From Marinomonas sp. CT5 (GTDB lineage: Bacteria; Pseudomonadota; Gammaproteobacteria; Pseudomonadales; Marinomonadaceae), in contig NZ_CP025572.1 of the NCBI RefSeq assembly GCF_018336975.1, positions 2,260,384-2,324,383 on the forward strand: a stretch of 64,000 nucleotides of DNA. Direction: 5' to 3'. Below the pieces are notes generated by a model. That model ran no database searches. It was not told the origin of the DNA and worked only from the letters and a program-made list of their open reading frames with translations. Shown here piece by piece: positions 17,604 to 27,479 of the stretch (position 1 is its first letter; each line of letters opens with the position of its first letter). The position numbers and the translations under genes were made by a program.

Positions 17604-18242
17604 ATGGAGAGCGAAGTGTTAGCCTTTATTCAAACTGGTGGTTTTTTTATGTGGCCATTAATGGCCTGTTCCATTCTAACGTTGGCTATTATCTTGGAGC
17701 GTTTTTGGACTCTTCGTAAATCGGCTGTTGCACCAAAAGATCTACTATCAGATGTGATGACGAGATTGCGTGATGACCGTATGACGATAGATTATATTCG
17801 TTCGATGCAAGCTAAATCAGGTTTGTCTTCTATATTTGCGGCGGGGCTTATTAACTCTAAACACGGGCGTGGTGCAATGAAAGAAAGCATTCAAGAAGCC
17901 GCTAGTCATGTGATTCATGAATTAGAACGTTTTATGAATACATTAGGTACGATTGCTGCCATATCGCCATTGCTTGGTCTTTTAGGAACGGTTGTTGGAA
18001 TGATTAAAGTCTTTTCAGTTCTTATGGAAAGTGGTGCAGGCAATACTGCTTTGTTGGCTGGAGGTATCTCCGAAGCCCTACTCACAACCGCCGCGGGTTT
18101 AGGTGTTGCGATTCCAGCATTAATTTTTCATCGTTTTTTTAGTCGCAAAATTGATGAGCTAGTTGTGAGTATGGAACAACAATCTACTAAATTGATAGAC
18201 TCGCTGCATGGTGATCGAGATAAATCAGGAGCAGCACAGTGA
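17604..18242 (+). CDS. exbB: ExbB/TolQ-family proton channel protein
   Basis: This 212-residue inner-membrane protein of the MotA/TolQ/ExbB family has three hydrophobic segments (about 12-32, 105-130 and 145-175). The motif PLLGLLGTVVGMIKVF and the following TTAAGLGVAIPALIFHRFF are typical. With the next gene it should form a proton-driven energiser. It starts 2 bp after comEC. This ExbB/D pair beside lpxK is known from Pseudomonas, where its partner is unclear. A true tolQR pair is present elsewhere in the window. Confidence 0.92.
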   Translation: MESEVLAFIQTGGFFMWPLMACSILTLAIILERFWTLRKSAVAPKDLLSDVMTRLRDDRMTIDYIRSMQAKSGLSSIFAAGLINSKHGRGAMKESIQEAASHVIHELERFMNTLGTIAAISPLLGLLGTVVGMIKVFSVLMESGAGNTALLAGGISEALLTTAAGLGVAIPALIFHRFFSRKIDELVVSMEQQSTKLIDSLHGDRDKSGAAQ

Positions 18243-18661
18243 AGTTTCGCCGTCAAAAAATAGATGACGTGCAAATCAATTTAACGCCACTGATCGATGT
18301 CGTCTTTTTATTGCTTATTTTCTTTATGGTTAGTACCACGTTTAATCAAAGTACTGAGTTGACGATTGATTTGCCGACCGCAACTTCAAATGCTCCTAGT
18401 TCAGATCGCTCCAAGAATGTCGAACTAGTAATTACCGCTGATGGACAATATGTTATCAATGGGCAAACGCTAATAAATGAAAAAGTAAGCACACTTGTTC
18501 AAGGCTTGAAAGAGGTAATGGGAGGGGATTACTCGCGTCCGCTTATTATCACGGCTGACGCTAAAGCCTCATACGATATGGTGCTAAGGGTCTATGATGC
18601 GGCTGCAAGTCTTGGTATAACAAAGCTTGCTCATACAGCTCAAAAAGAGCCTGCCAAGTGA
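18239..18661 (+). CDS. exbD: ExbD/TolR-family protein
   Basis: This 140-residue partner of the preceding ExbB-like protein has one N-terminal membrane helix with the key Asp (NLTPLIDVVFLLLIFFMV, Asp near residue 20) and a periplasmic domain with the family motif ITADAKASYDMVLRVYDAA. It overlaps exbB by 4 bases (GTGA) and the lpxK start by 4, so translation is coupled through the three genes. No TonB-like gene lies next to it. Confidence 0.93.
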   Translation: MKFRRQKIDDVQINLTPLIDVVFLLLIFFMVSTTFNQSTELTIDLPTATSNAPSSDRSKNVELVITADGQYVINGQTLINEKVSTLVQGLKEVMGGDYSRPLIITADAKASYDMVLRVYDAAASLGITKLAHTAQKEPAK

Positions 18662-19698
18662 GTCTTGAGTCTTTATTTACTCGATCGTGGTACGCTCGTT
18701 GTGGGTGGACAAATGTATTTCGTCCACTGCAGCCTATGATAAAAAAAACGGTTCTGAAAAAAAGAGCACATTTTTTAGAACACCCCGAACAGTCCTATAA
18801 AGCCCCTGTTCCAGTTATAGTTGTAGGAAATATCACGGTTGGTGGAACCGGTAAGTCTCCAATGGTAGTGGCGTTATGTCAGCTACTAAAAGAGCAAGGC
18901 TATCGGCCAGGTATTGTTTCTCGAGGACATGGCGTCAAAGTTGAGGCACCAACATTTGTTTACTCTAATAGCTCTCCTAACAAAGTTGGAGATGAGCCAG
19001 TTATGTTGGTTCGACGCACTGCTTGTCCTATGGTGGTATTTCCAAAGCGAGACGAAGCGGTAAAATTTCTACTTTTGAATAGTGATGTTGACGTCATTGT
19101 GAGTGACGATGGTATGCAGCATTATCGGCTTAATCGAGATATTGAGATTGCCATGCTAGATGCTAACCGTGGTATTGGAAATGCTCAGTTGTTACCTGTT
19201 GGTCCTTTAAGAGAGCCGGTTGAGCGACTTCTTGATGTGGATTTTGTTTTCAGTGTTTCAAATCAGATGACTCATTCTCTTAAAAAGTTAAACTTACCTA
19301 TACAGTTTGCTCCTCTTGTATCAACTCATCTAGAGTCTTTGGATGGCACAAAAAGCTTGAATTGTCATGATGCATTTTTTGCTGAGAAGAAGTGGCATGT
19401 CATGGCAGGAATAGGAAACCCTGAGCGCTTTAAAGATACGTTAAATCGGTTAGGTTTGCAGGCTTCTAATAGTACTTATCAATGGTTTGCTGATCATTAT
19501 GAATTCAAAGCCGATGACATTCCTTCCCATGGATCGGTTATTATGACAGAGAAAGATGCGGTAAAGTGTCAGTCGTTGAAAATATCAAATTCTAATGTTT
19601 GGTATTTACCAGTTTCCTTAGCATTGCCTGACAGCTTTAAGGAAGCCTTTCTTAAAAAATTAAACTGTATAAAAAAAGTGGATAATTCCCATGAATAA
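18658..19698 (+). CDS. lpxK: Tetraacyldisaccharide 4'-kinase LpxK
   Basis: LpxK phosphorylates the 4' position of the lipid A disaccharide precursor at the inner membrane. It has 346 residues, with the P-loop [15 protein letters not shown] near 54-68 and the conserved [15 protein letters not shown] and [11 protein letters not shown] further on. It starts at GTG overlapping the exbD stop (GTGA). Unlike E. coli, where msbA precedes it, it follows exbBD as in Pseudomonas. Confidence 0.95.
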   Translation: MSLESLFTRSWYARCGWTNVFRPLQPMIKKTVLKKRAHFLEHPEQSYKAPVPVIVVGNITVGGTGKSPMVVALCQLLKEQGYRPGIVSRGHGVKVEAPTFVYSNSSPNKVGDEPVMLVRRTACPMVVFPKRDEAVKFLLLNSDVDVIVSDDGMQHYRLNRDIEIAMLDANRGIGNAQLLPVGPLREPVERLLDVDFVFSVSNQMTHSLKKLNLPIQFAPLVSTHLESLDGTKSLNCHDAFFAEKKWHVMAGIGNPERFKDTLNRLGLQASNSTYQWFADHYEFKADDIPSHGSVIMTEKDAVKCQSLKISNSNVWYLPVSLALPDSFKEAFLKKLNCIKKVDNSHE

Positions 19699-19888
19699 AA
19701 CTTTATTAGATATTCTTGTATGCCCAGTTACTAAAGCTCCTTTAACATTAAATGAAGATGGAACAGAGCTGATTAGTAAAATGGGCGGTATGGCGTATCC
19801 GGTACGTGATGGCATTCCGGTTTTATTAGAAAGCGAGGCTCGTACATTAACTACAGATGAACGTTTAGATTCAGGTTCTTCAAAGTGA
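19691..19888 (+). CDS. ycaR: Trm112-family protein YcaR
   Basis: This is a 65-residue UPF0434/Trm112-family protein with the typical pattern [14 protein letters not shown] followed by [18 protein letters not shown]. One cysteine of the usual CPxCK pair is Thr here (CPVTK), as in several gammaproteobacterial members. It overlaps lpxK by 8 bp. In related operons kdsB comes next, but here it is missing and the phosphatase gene follows at once. The molecular role in bacteria is unclear. Confidence 0.92.
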   Translation: MNKTLLDILVCPVTKAPLTLNEDGTELISKMGGMAYPVRDGIPVLLESEARTLTTDERLDSGSSK

Positions 19889-20361
19889 AGTCGTATAAAA
19901 TATTGACGGTGTGTTTGGGCAATATCTGTCGATCGCCCGCCGCTCAGGGTATTTTAGAACATATTGCGGCTCAGAATGAGCTATTTCTAGAGATCGATTC
20001 TGCCGGAACCGCTGCTTACCACGTGGGTAACCCACCAGACTCTCGTTCGATAAAAACACTTCAACGAGCCGGTATCGACATTTCTCAACAGAAAGCTCGT
20101 CAAGTAACCTCGGCTGATTTTAATAAGTTCGACTGGATTCTTGCTATGGACAGGGCTAACCTCGCTAACCTTAAGAAAATACAGCCCGAAAACAACAGAG
20201 CCAAATTGGTAATGTTCGGAGAATTTAATCGTCAAAGTGCATTCGGTGAAGTGGCAGATCCTTATTATGGTGGCGACGAAGGCTTCGAAACAATGAGACT
20301 CCATCTGAATGAAATTTCTGAAGCGTTTGTCCATTACCTCCAAACTAAAACAGAAGATTAA
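19885..20361 (+). CDS. Low-molecular-weight protein-tyrosine phosphatase
   Basis: This is a 158-residue phosphatase of the low-molecular-weight Tyr family. The active-site loop [14 protein letters not shown] (Cys near residue 10, Arg six residues on) and the general acid loop [11 protein letters not shown] (Asp near 130) are intact. It starts at GTG overlapping the ycaR stop. The lack of polysaccharide export genes nearby argues against a Wzb role. In Pseudomonas the same gene stands between kdsB and murB. Confidence 0.93.
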   Translation: MKSYKILTVCLGNICRSPAAQGILEHIAAQNELFLEIDSAGTAAYHVGNPPDSRSIKTLQRAGIDISQQKARQVTSADFNKFDWILAMDRANLANLKKIQPENNRAKLVMFGEFNRQSAFGEVADPYYGGDEGFETMRLHLNEISEAFVHYLQTKTED

Positions 20362-20369
20362 ATCTGATA

Positions 20370-21440
20370 ATGAAAATGCGATTTAACACCGAGGATGCTT
20401 TTGCCCTGCGCATTGAAAACTCCATTCAAGAAAACGTTTCTTTAACCAACTACAATACTTTTCGTTTTGACTATCTTGCCGAATATTTCGCTATTGCAGA
20501 CAGTCTCGATGGGTTGAAAGCCTTGTTGGCTTGGGCAAAGCATTTCAAACAAGCGGTTACTATCATTGGTGGAGGAAGTAATTTACTGATATCTGCAGAC
20601 ATTACTGGCTTGGTGATCATTAATCGTTTGACTGGAATTAGTTCTAGAGAGCAAGCGGGTAACCTAGTTAGTTTAACGGTGTCTTCAGGTGAGAACTGGC
20701 ATCAAGTCGTAAAGCATGTTGTTGAACAAGGTTGGTATGGAATTGAAAATCTCGCTTTAATTCCGGGGACGGCAGGTGCAGCCCCCGTTCAAAACATAGG
20801 GGCTTATGGTGTTGAAATAAAAGACGTTCTAGCTCGTGTCCAAGTGATTAATAGAAAGACGGGTGATGTTTACTGGATCAATGGGCGAGATTGCGGATTT
20901 GCTTATCGAGATAGTCATTTCAAAGGTCAATGGAAGGATTTGTTGATCATTACTTGTGTGGAATTGTCGTTAAAAAAACGTTCTGAATTGTTATTGAGTT
21001 ATGGTGGATTGTCTGACCGTATAGAAGGAAAAGCGAGTCTACAGTCTGTGTTCGACACGGTTTGCCATGTTAGGAGTGAAAAACTGCCTGATCCATCCCT
21101 ACTAGCAAATTCGGGCAGTTTCTTTAAAAATCCAATCGTTAATTCTGCACAGCATCATAAGCTAAAAGAGCAGTTCCCAAATCTAGTCTCATTTCCATTT
21201 GACGAAAACTTCAAATTAGCGGCGGGTTGGTTGATAGAGCAAGCCGGTTGGAAAGGAAAGCATTATCAAGGAGTGGGGGTTTACGACAAACAGGCTTTGG
21301 TTTTGGTAAATCATTCTGAAACCAAAGCTGTACCTTTGTTAGAACTAGAAGCCCAAATAAAACAGTCTATTTGGAATCGCTACGGTGTCAAACTGGAGCG
21401 AGAGCCTGTACAGCTGCCTTTGGAAACGGAGGAGCACTAA
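20370..21440 (+). CDS. murB: UDP-N-acetylenolpyruvoylglucosamine reductase MurB
   Basis: This flavoenzyme completes UDP-N-acetylmuramic acid in peptidoglycan synthesis. Its 356 residues include the FAD-binding [11 protein letters not shown], the conserved [19 protein letters not shown], and the active-site region [21 protein letters not shown] with the catalytic Ser, the type I (E. coli-like) form. An ATG at 20376 is an alternative start. Its TAA shares its last base with the murI ATG (TAATG). Confidence 0.95.
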   Translation: MKMRFNTEDAFALRIENSIQENVSLTNYNTFRFDYLAEYFAIADSLDGLKALLAWAKHFKQAVTIIGGGSNLLISADITGLVIINRLTGISSREQAGNLVSLTVSSGENWHQVVKHVVEQGWYGIENLALIPGTAGAAPVQNIGAYGVEIKDVLARVQVINRKTGDVYWINGRDCGFAYRDSHFKGQWKDLLIITCVELSLKKRSELLLSYGGLSDRIEGKASLQSVFDTVCHVRSEKLPDPSLLANSGSFFKNPIVNSAQHHKLKEQFPNLVSFPFDENFKLAAGWLIEQAGWKGKHYQGVGVYDKQALVLVNHSETKAVPLLELEAQIKQSIWNRYGVKLEREPVQLPLETEEH

Positions 21441-22249
21441 TGAAAGTTGGTGTTATGGACTCTGGCGCAGGTGGGCTGACTATTCTAAATGCGATTAACC
21501 AAAAACATCCCTATCTAGATTTAGTGTATTTAGCGGATGATGCTTTTGCTCCCTATGGCAGTAAAAGTGTCGAGCAGCTAGAAGAACGACTGGTAAAAAT
21601 TGCACGCTTCTTTGAGCATGAGAAGGTCAGCGCGATTGTTGTTGCCTGCAATACCGCCACGGTGGCTGCAATTGATGCATTGCGTGCCAGTACATCATTA
21701 CCAATTATTGGGGTAGAGCCTGCGGTAAAGCCCGCTTTTCGTCTAAGCAAGAAGCGTCGGGTGGCGGTGTTAGCAACACCAGTAACCGCTCAGAGTAAAC
21801 GTTTAAATCAATTGATTGAACTTTGGAAAGCGGACAGTCATGTTTCGATTATGTCCAGTTCTACTTTGGCTTTCGATATTGATGCTTGGCCGCAATCAAA
21901 AGATAAAGTGAGTGAAACGGTTCAGCAATTAAGCCAACAAATGATGGCTGAAAGTATTGATACTTTGGTGCTCGCTTGTACGCATTATCCACTGGTTAAA
22001 AATGTATTTGAGCAGTTTTTGGGTAGCGAATGCGAAATTATAGAGCCGAGTGAAGGAGTAACGGCTCAGTTGATTCGCCGACTCAAAGACTCTTATCCAG
22101 ATGAAATGAGAATTTTGTTGGATCAAGATGTAGATAAACTTGGTCATATTGAGCTTTGTAGCTCTCTGGGCTTTCAGAATATGCCGCGTCTAGCTTCATG
22201 GGTGAAGTCTTCAAGTGTTATCAAAGAGCATAGGCATATATTGATTTAG
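21440..22249 (+). CDS. murI: Glutamate racemase MurI
   Basis: MurI makes D-glutamate for peptidoglycan. I place the start at ATG 21440 because a strong GGAGGAG site lies just upstream and the protein then opens [16 protein letters not shown], as in the family. An in-frame upstream ATG at 21371 would lie inside murB. In the 269-residue form the two catalytic cysteines are Cys70 (VVACNTATV) and Cys180 (LACTHYPLV). It is coupled to murB through TAATG, putting two cell-wall precursor genes together. Confidence 0.95.
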   Translation: MKVGVMDSGAGGLTILNAINQKHPYLDLVYLADDAFAPYGSKSVEQLEERLVKIARFFEHEKVSAIVVACNTATVAAIDALRASTSLPIIGVEPAVKPAFRLSKKRRVAVLATPVTAQSKRLNQLIELWKADSHVSIMSSSTLAFDIDAWPQSKDKVSETVQQLSQQMMAESIDTLVLACTHYPLVKNVFEQFLGSECEIIEPSEGVTAQLIRRLKDSYPDEMRILLDQDVDKLGHIELCSSLGFQNMPRLASWVKSSSVIKEHRHILI

Positions 22250-22253
22250 TGCA

Positions 22254-23426
22254 TTAATAGCTATCTTCAAAGAAATTAATAATCCTATCTTTCTCCCACA
22301 TCGCATCTTGGTAACCTAATTCAATGAGTGCACGACAGTATTGTGGTGTAAAGAGTAGGTAACTTGCTGCGGAGCTTATTTTTTCTGTTGTTGAGCCTCC
22401 AGCCGCCTTCAATAGGACTCGAATCTTTTTTGGCAATGTTCCTATGTATTGATAAGCGATTTCATTCAGTTCTTCTGAAGGTGAAATAATTAATGTTTCG
22501 GTTGGAAGGTTAGGGTGGTTAATTTTTTTATCTTCAGGAAGGTCTCGAATAAGGCGATTCATTATTTCTAATTGATAAATATCGTCTTCCAGATTATCAA
22601 TAAAAGCGCTATTTAAGAGCTGTCCGAGTATTTGGGCCATGCTTGGCGCGTTTTTCTCGATATCTTTTTCTTGGGGAGCCCATTTTTTCGCACTTCGATT
22701 GCCGCTTACGCCTATAATGAAAAGCTTTTCTGCACCAAGCTTTAAAGCTGGATAAATGGCGGATTTCTGGCGGATTGCACCATCACCATAGTAATGATTT
22801 TGTATTCTATGAGCAGGGAAGATTGTTGGAATGGCGCTGGAGGCTAGTAGATGATCAACACCTAACTCAGCGGACACTCCTTTTCTTCTATTATCTTGCC
22901 AAGCTTTTATATCATGAGCCCCTTGAAAAAAAGTGGTGGATTCTCCTGTACTGTAGCTCATTGCTGTAACCGCTAATGCTTTTAGCTGATTGTTATCAAT
23001 TGCCTTGTTAATACTCGAAAAATCCAAATGATTTGTTAATAGCTCTTTTAATGGTGTGTTGTCCATCAAAGCTATCGAGTTGTCGTGATTATGAAGATGA
23101 AATAGGGATAGCAAGGTTTTAGTCAGTGAACTCGCCACAGGCCATCGACCTACTGTATAAATTTGATCCGGTGTTAAGTGACGCCAGACAAAAGCAAGAG
23201 ATGATGCCGCTTTAGAAAAGTTATCGGCATAGCACGCCAGCATAGTGGCATTTAAAGCTCCAGCCGATGTGCCGCATAGTATCGAGAAAGGAAGAGAGGA
23301 GCGTTTAGGTAGCATTCTACCCATTGCGGATAAGACACCGACTTGATATGCAGCACGAGCACCACCACCTGATAAAATTAATGCGTTATTATTTTTCATA
23401 AAGGTTCGCTTATTTTGAAATGGCAT
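22254..23426 (-). CDS. Patatin-like phospholipase family protein
   Basis: This is a 390-residue acyl hydrolase of the patatin fold. The oxyanion motif SGGGARAAYQVG, the nucleophile motif GTSAG and the Asp of GDGAIRQ form the Ser-Asp dyad. There is no signal peptide. ATG at 23399 (MKNNNALILSGGG) is a possible alternative start that suits the family better. Neither start has a clear ribosome site. Its last third has no motif I recognise. The gene is convergent with murI, with only 4 bp between stops. Confidence 0.9.
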   Translation of the reverse strand: MPFQNKRTFMKNNNALILSGGGARAAYQVGVLSAMGRMLPKRSSLPFSILCGTSAGALNATMLACYADNFSKAASSLAFVWRHLTPDQIYTVGRWPVASSLTKTLLSLFHLHNHDNSIALMDNTPLKELLTNHLDFSSINKAIDNNQLKALAVTAMSYSTGESTTFFQGAHDIKAWQDNRRKGVSAELGVDHLLASSAIPTIFPAHRIQNHYYGDGAIRQKSAIYPALKLGAEKLFIIGVSGNRSAKKWAPQEKDIEKNAPSMAQILGQLLNSAFIDNLEDDIYQLEIMNRLIRDLPEDKKINHPNLPTETLIISPSEELNEIAYQYIGTLPKKIRVLLKAAGGSTTEKISSAASYLLFTPQYCRALIELGYQDAMWEKDRIINFFEDSY

Positions 23427-23672
23427 AGATGGTCAATGTATCTTATAAGTACAGGTTTTTTCTATTAAAACAATCACTCCCTTATAGGGAGTATGGTTGA
23501 TTTAGTCCAAAATACAATCTCTTGATATAATTAAATCGAATAAATTATCGCTCTAGTTATTACAAATTCTGGACTGTCTAAGCAATCTACTCCACAATCT
23601 CTTCTATACTTTTTAAATCAGTCGATAAAAAGAAAAAAGATATTTTTGAATAATAAAAAAAAGGATAGTGCC

Positions 23673-24797
23673 ATGGATTCTTCTGTTGTCATTAGTGGTG
23701 TTGGTCTATGGACCCCAGAAAACAAAATAAGTAATGAAGAGCTGGTTGATAGTTATAATGCTTGGGCTGAACAATTTAATGCCCAAAATGCCGATGCCAT
23801 TGAGAAAGGGGAGTTAGAGGCTAAGCCTTTTTCAAGTAGTGCATTTATCGAAAAAGCATCTGGCATAAAAAACCGCTACATTTATTCAAAAGAAGGCGCA
23901 TTAGATATCGATCGTATGCGTCCAGTGCTTGAAGTTAGAAGTGATGAACAGCTTTCTCATCAAGCAGAAATGGCTATTGCCGCAGCAAAAAAAGCCCTTG
24001 CAGCGGCAAACAAAAAGACCAGTGATATTGATATGGTTATTGTGTCCTGCGCTTACACTCAACGCTCTTATCCTGCAATTGCGATTGAAGTGCAATCGGC
24101 ATTGGCTATAGAGGGATTTGGTTTCGACATGCTGGTCGCTTGCTCGGCGGCCACTTTTGGTATCCAAAGAGCGGTTGACGCCGTAAAAGCGGGATCTTCC
24201 AAAGGTGTATTAGTGATCAATCCAGAACTGACTTCACCGCAAGTGAATTACATGGATAGAGATTCGCATTTTATATTTGGTGATGTGGCGACTGCTGTGG
24301 TGGTAGAAAGTAGTGAAACTTGTCAATCGGATCATTCTTTTGATGTTCTAAGCACAAAATGTGTTACTTCATACTCAAATAATATTCGTTCTAATTTTGG
24401 CTACACCACACGAGTAACCGATGAAGATCCTTATTCAGCAGATATGTTGTTTCATCAAAACGGCCGAAAAGTGTTTAAAGAGGTCTGTCCAATGGCGGCA
24501 GAGCATATTGAGTCCCACCTAAAAAGTCTAAATATTCAAGTGTCTGAATTAAAACGTTGGTGGTTACATCAAGCTAATATCAATATGAATTTGTTAATCA
24601 GTAAGCGATTGCTAGGTCGTGACGCGACACTTGAAGAAGCGCCAGTGGTGCTTGATGAATACGCTAACACGGCATCGGCAGGTTCTATAATCGCCTTTGC
24701 AAAATACCATGAAGACTTAAATGTTGGTGATCTCGGTGTGATTTGTTCTTTTGGGGCGGGTTATTCTATTGGTAGCTTGATTCTTCGTAAGCGATAG
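23673..24797 (+). CDS. Beta-ketoacyl-ACP synthase III-like enzyme (PA3286 type)
   Basis: This thiolase-fold enzyme has 374 residues, longer than FabH (about 317). The triad is complete: Cys157 (VACSAATFG), His299 (WWLHQANINMN) and Asn332 (EYANTASAGS). From memory it closely resembles Pseudomonas PA3286, which condenses octanoyl-CoA with malonyl-ACP and so feeds beta-oxidation products into fatty-acid synthesis. I use ATG 23673, 7 bases after AAGGA. An upstream TTG at 23646 has no such support. It may help replace the fabH that is missing next to fabD. The 219-246 bp upstream show no clear regulatory site. Confidence 0.9.
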   Translation: MDSSVVISGVGLWTPENKISNEELVDSYNAWAEQFNAQNADAIEKGELEAKPFSSSAFIEKASGIKNRYIYSKEGALDIDRMRPVLEVRSDEQLSHQAEMAIAAAKKALAAANKKTSDIDMVIVSCAYTQRSYPAIAIEVQSALAIEGFGFDMLVACSAATFGIQRAVDAVKAGSSKGVLVINPELTSPQVNYMDRDSHFIFGDVATAVVVESSETCQSDHSFDVLSTKCVTSYSNNIRSNFGYTTRVTDEDPYSADMLFHQNGRKVFKEVCPMAAEHIESHLKSLNIQVSELKRWWLHQANINMNLLISKRLLGRDATLEEAPVVLDEYANTASAGSIIAFAKYHEDLNVGDLGVICSFGAGYSIGSLILRKR

Positions 24798-24831
24798 CTA
24801 CTTAAACTTTGCATAACAATGTTAAATGTCT

Positions 24832-24856
24832 AAGTTAAGTAATAGCCAAGTTAAGT
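24832..24856. repeat. Direct repeat upstream of pgm
   Basis: The 9-mer AAGTTAAGT occurs at 24832-24840 and 24848-24856, 16 bp apart, in the 131-bp gap before pgm. It may be chance in AT-rich sequence or a regulator site. Confidence 0.3.
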
Positions 24857-24928
24857 CATTGAAACCGATGTGATTATAAGGGAGACTAAATAGATCGCTA
24901 TCAATGACTTATATAGGGCATTTTAAAT

Positions 24929-26572
24929 ATGGCAATACATCCTCAAGCAGGGCAGCTTGCTTCTCACGATTTATTAGTAAACCTTCCTGAACTTATGTCG
25001 GCTTATTACCTTAAAAAGCCACGAGTGAAAACTCATCCAGATGAAAGAGTTAGTTTTGGGACATCGGGTCATCGTGGTAGTGCTTTTGCTGTCAGTTTCA
25101 ATGAGAATCATATCCTTGCTATTGCACAAGCGATCGCTGAATATCGTTTGTCACAACAAGTAACAGGCCCTTTATATTTGGGCAAAGATACTCATGCTTT
25201 ATCAGAGGCTGCATTTCAAACAACTTTGAGCGTGCTCACTGCGAATGGTGTTCGTGTTCGCACACAGTTAAATGGAGGATACACGCCGACTCCTGTTATT
25301 TCCCATGCCATATTAACGCACAATAAATCTGCTTCAGATGTGAGTGATGGTATCGTGATCACGCCATCTCATAATCCGCCGGAAGATGGGGGGATTAAAT
25401 ACAATTCCAGTAAAGGTGGTCCTGCTGACAAAGACATTACTGATTGGGTGGCAAAAAGAGCTAATGCCTTGTTGGAAGCAGATTTACAGGGTGTTAAGCG
25501 TTTCACTCCTGAAGAAATCGAAGTAAGTGGGCTGATTGAACCGTTTGATTATATTAATCACTATGTGAATGACCTTGAAAATGTCATTGATATGAAAGCA
25601 ATTGCTGAAGCGAAAATTCGTATTGGTGTTGATCCTATGGGTGGTTCTGGTATCCACTATTGGGAACCAATAGCAAAAAAATATGGGTTGGACATCACAG
25701 TCGTTAATAAGGAAGTGGATTCAACTTTCCGTTTTGTTCCTCGTGATAAAGATGGACGCATCCGTATGGACTGTTCATCGCCTTACTCAATGCAAGGTTT
25801 GCTCAGTCTAAAAGATGACTTTGATATCGCAGTAGGTAATGATCCAGACTATGATCGTCATGGCATCGTTTGTGCTAAATTTGGCTTGATGAATCCAAAT
25901 GCTTATTTGGCCGTTGCCATTGAATATTTGTCTCAACACAGAAAACAGTGGCCGCAAGATATTCAATTTGGCAAGACTTTGGTTTCTAGCGGGATGATAG
26001 ACCGCGTGGTGGTGGGATTAGGTCGCAAGCTTTGTGAAGTGCCTGTTGGCTTTAAATGGTACGTTGAAGGTTTGTATCAAGGCACAATGGCTTTTGGTGG
26101 TGAAGAAAGTGCAGGGGCGTCGTTTCTGCGTAAAGATGCCAGTGTTTGGTCGACTGATAAAGATGGTTTCATTATGGCCTTACTTGCTGCCGAAATTTTG
26201 GCGGTGACTGGTAAAGATCCACAAACACTTTATGAGGCGAAAGTTGCTAAATATGGAAAACCTTTTTACAAGCGTATTGATGTTGCCGCAACTTCTGCCC
26301 AAAAAGCCTTGCTGGGAGCGCTAGACGTTAAGGATGTCACACAAACTCAATTAGCAGGCGAATCCATTACCTCTGTATTAACGCATGCTCCAGGTAATCA
26401 AGCCGCCATAGGTGGTTTAAAAGTCTCTACCGAAAATGGTTGGTTTGCCGCTCGTCCATCTGGTACGGAAAACGTTTATAAAATCTATTTAGAAAGTTTT
26501 ATATCAGAAGAGCATTTGTCTGAGCTTGAAAACGAAGCAAAAGCCTTGGTGGATACTGTGCTCGATCGCTAA
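24929..26572 (+). CDS. pgm: Phosphoglucomutase (alpha-D-glucose specific)
   Basis: This enzyme interconverts glucose 1-phosphate and glucose 6-phosphate for UDP-glucose and storage-sugar metabolism. It has 547 residues (E. coli Pgm 546). The phosphoserine is Ser147 in [11 protein letters not shown], the metal loop is NDPDYDRHG, the sugar-binding loop is GGEESAGAS, and the phosphate-binding loop is [12 protein letters not shown] near the end. It stands alone, closing with a strong terminator shared with the convergent gene. Confidence 0.97.
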   Translation: MAIHPQAGQLASHDLLVNLPELMSAYYLKKPRVKTHPDERVSFGTSGHRGSAFAVSFNENHILAIAQAIAEYRLSQQVTGPLYLGKDTHALSEAAFQTTLSVLTANGVRVRTQLNGGYTPTPVISHAILTHNKSASDVSDGIVITPSHNPPEDGGIKYNSSKGGPADKDITDWVAKRANALLEADLQGVKRFTPEEIEVSGLIEPFDYINHYVNDLENVIDMKAIAEAKIRIGVDPMGGSGIHYWEPIAKKYGLDITVVNKEVDSTFRFVPRDKDGRIRMDCSSPYSMQGLLSLKDDFDIAVGNDPDYDRHGIVCAKFGLMNPNAYLAVAIEYLSQHRKQWPQDIQFGKTLVSSGMIDRVVVGLGRKLCEVPVGFKWYVEGLYQGTMAFGGEESAGASFLRKDASVWSTDKDGFIMALLAAEILAVTGKDPQTLYEAKVAKYGKPFYKRIDVAATSAQKALLGALDVKDVTQTQLAGESITSVLTHAPGNQAAIGGLKVSTENGWFAARPSGTENVYKIYLESFISEEHLSELENEAKALVDTVLDR

Positions 26573-26601
26573 TTACTCACTAGTGATTATTTGAAAAGTA
26601 C

Positions 26602-26642
26602 CAAAATGCCGCTTATTTAATCGATAGGCGGCATTTTGAGTT
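26602..26642. terminator. Bidirectional terminator between pgm and the spermidine-synthase-like gene
   Basis: A perfect 11-bp stem (caaaatgccgc 26602-26612, gcggcattttg 26628-26638) with a 15-base loop lies in the convergent gap and is followed by gagtttt. Confidence 0.88.
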
Positions 26643-26656
26643 TTAAAGGCTAGCAA

Positions 26657-27397
26657 TTAGATATCTGAGAGTCGAGAGAGCCATTTTGTTAACTGAAAAC
26701 CCATTTTATCGCTTAGCTTCTGAGCGGCTACTTTAAGTTCTTTGGCGTTGTTGTGGTTTGTTCTTTTACCGGCGATGATTACCCAGTTGCCAGTTCCTGT
26801 ATCCAAAGCACGAACGTCATTGAAATGTCGTTTTAAGATGGCAGTAAGATCGTGGTTGTTTTTTTGATCAACCCAACAATTTAACGCTAACCAGCCATCT
26901 TCTTTGATATTTTTCGCGCAATTTTCAATAAAACTTGCTTGCAGTACTGAACGGTCCATTCCATCTGTGTTATATAAATCAGTCATCAACAAATCCACCT
27001 TTTTCGGTAGACCCTCAGCCATGCGATCGATCGCATTGGCCACCTCTAAATGAATTCGTTTCCCCTTTGGCAATTTGAAATACATCTCTGCAGCATCCAG
27101 TACTTCCTGTCTAAGCTCTATTGCGGTGATGTGAATAGCTGGAACGGTGTGGTGAAGTGCATTGAGTAATGTGCCACCACCAAGCCCTAATATGCAGACG
27201 CGTTTGGGCTCGCAGAAAAGTAAAGGCAGCATCATGGCTTGGGTGTATTCATGTTGAAGAACATGTGGGGTAGAGAGACGGATTCGGCTTTGTTCATCAC
27301 CTTCAGCAAAAGACAGAATGCGATATTGTCCATCATCAAATATACGAATTGGGCCCAGTTCATCGGCGCTGTCATGTAATAAGTTCTGGTGACTCAT
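26657..27397 (-). CDS. Spermidine synthase-like protein
   Basis: This 246-residue protein has the Rossmann fold of the spermine/spermidine synthase and methyltransferase superfamily. The glycine-rich LGLGGGTLLNAL, the acidic ending of strand 2 (TAIELRQEVLDAA) and DLLMTDLYNTDGM can be seen. In true SpeE the gatekeeping segment reads D-[GA]-x-x-x-x-x-x, which is not clear here, so polyamine synthesis is uncertain. AAGGGA precedes the ATG. It follows ydiJ, from which a terminator separates it. Confidence 0.8.
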   Translation of the reverse strand: MSHQNLLHDSADELGPIRIFDDGQYRILSFAEGDEQSRIRLSTPHVLQHEYTQAMMLPLLFCEPKRVCILGLGGGTLLNALHHTVPAIHITAIELRQEVLDAAEMYFKLPKGKRIHLEVANAIDRMAEGLPKKVDLLMTDLYNTDGMDRSVLQASFIENCAKNIKEDGWLALNCWVDQKNNHDLTAILKRHFNDVRALDTGTGNWVIIAGKRTNHNNAKELKVAAQKLSDKMGFQLTKWLSRLSDI

Positions 27398-27430
27398 GTT
27401 GTCCCTTAAAAATGTACTTAAATATATAAA

Positions 27431-27456
27431 AAGAAGGCTCGGAATACCGAGCCTTC
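27431..27456 (-). terminator. Terminator after ydiJ
   Basis: The stem aaggctcgg/ccgagcctt (9 bp, four-base loop, 27433-27454) is followed on the minus strand by a T-rich run, as expected for the end of ydiJ transcription. Confidence 0.85.
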
Positions 27457-27479
27457 AAGATACCTTTTAATCTATATGG

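Noticed and set aside
21371-21439. Upstream in-frame start for MurI inside murB
   Set aside because: The 23 extra residues do not resemble MurI, and a strong ribosome site marks the ATG at 21440.
24798-24928. Possible small RNA or attachment site in the gap before pgm
   Set aside because: Only a 9-base direct repeat was found; no promoter-plus-terminator unit or tRNA-like sequence is visible.
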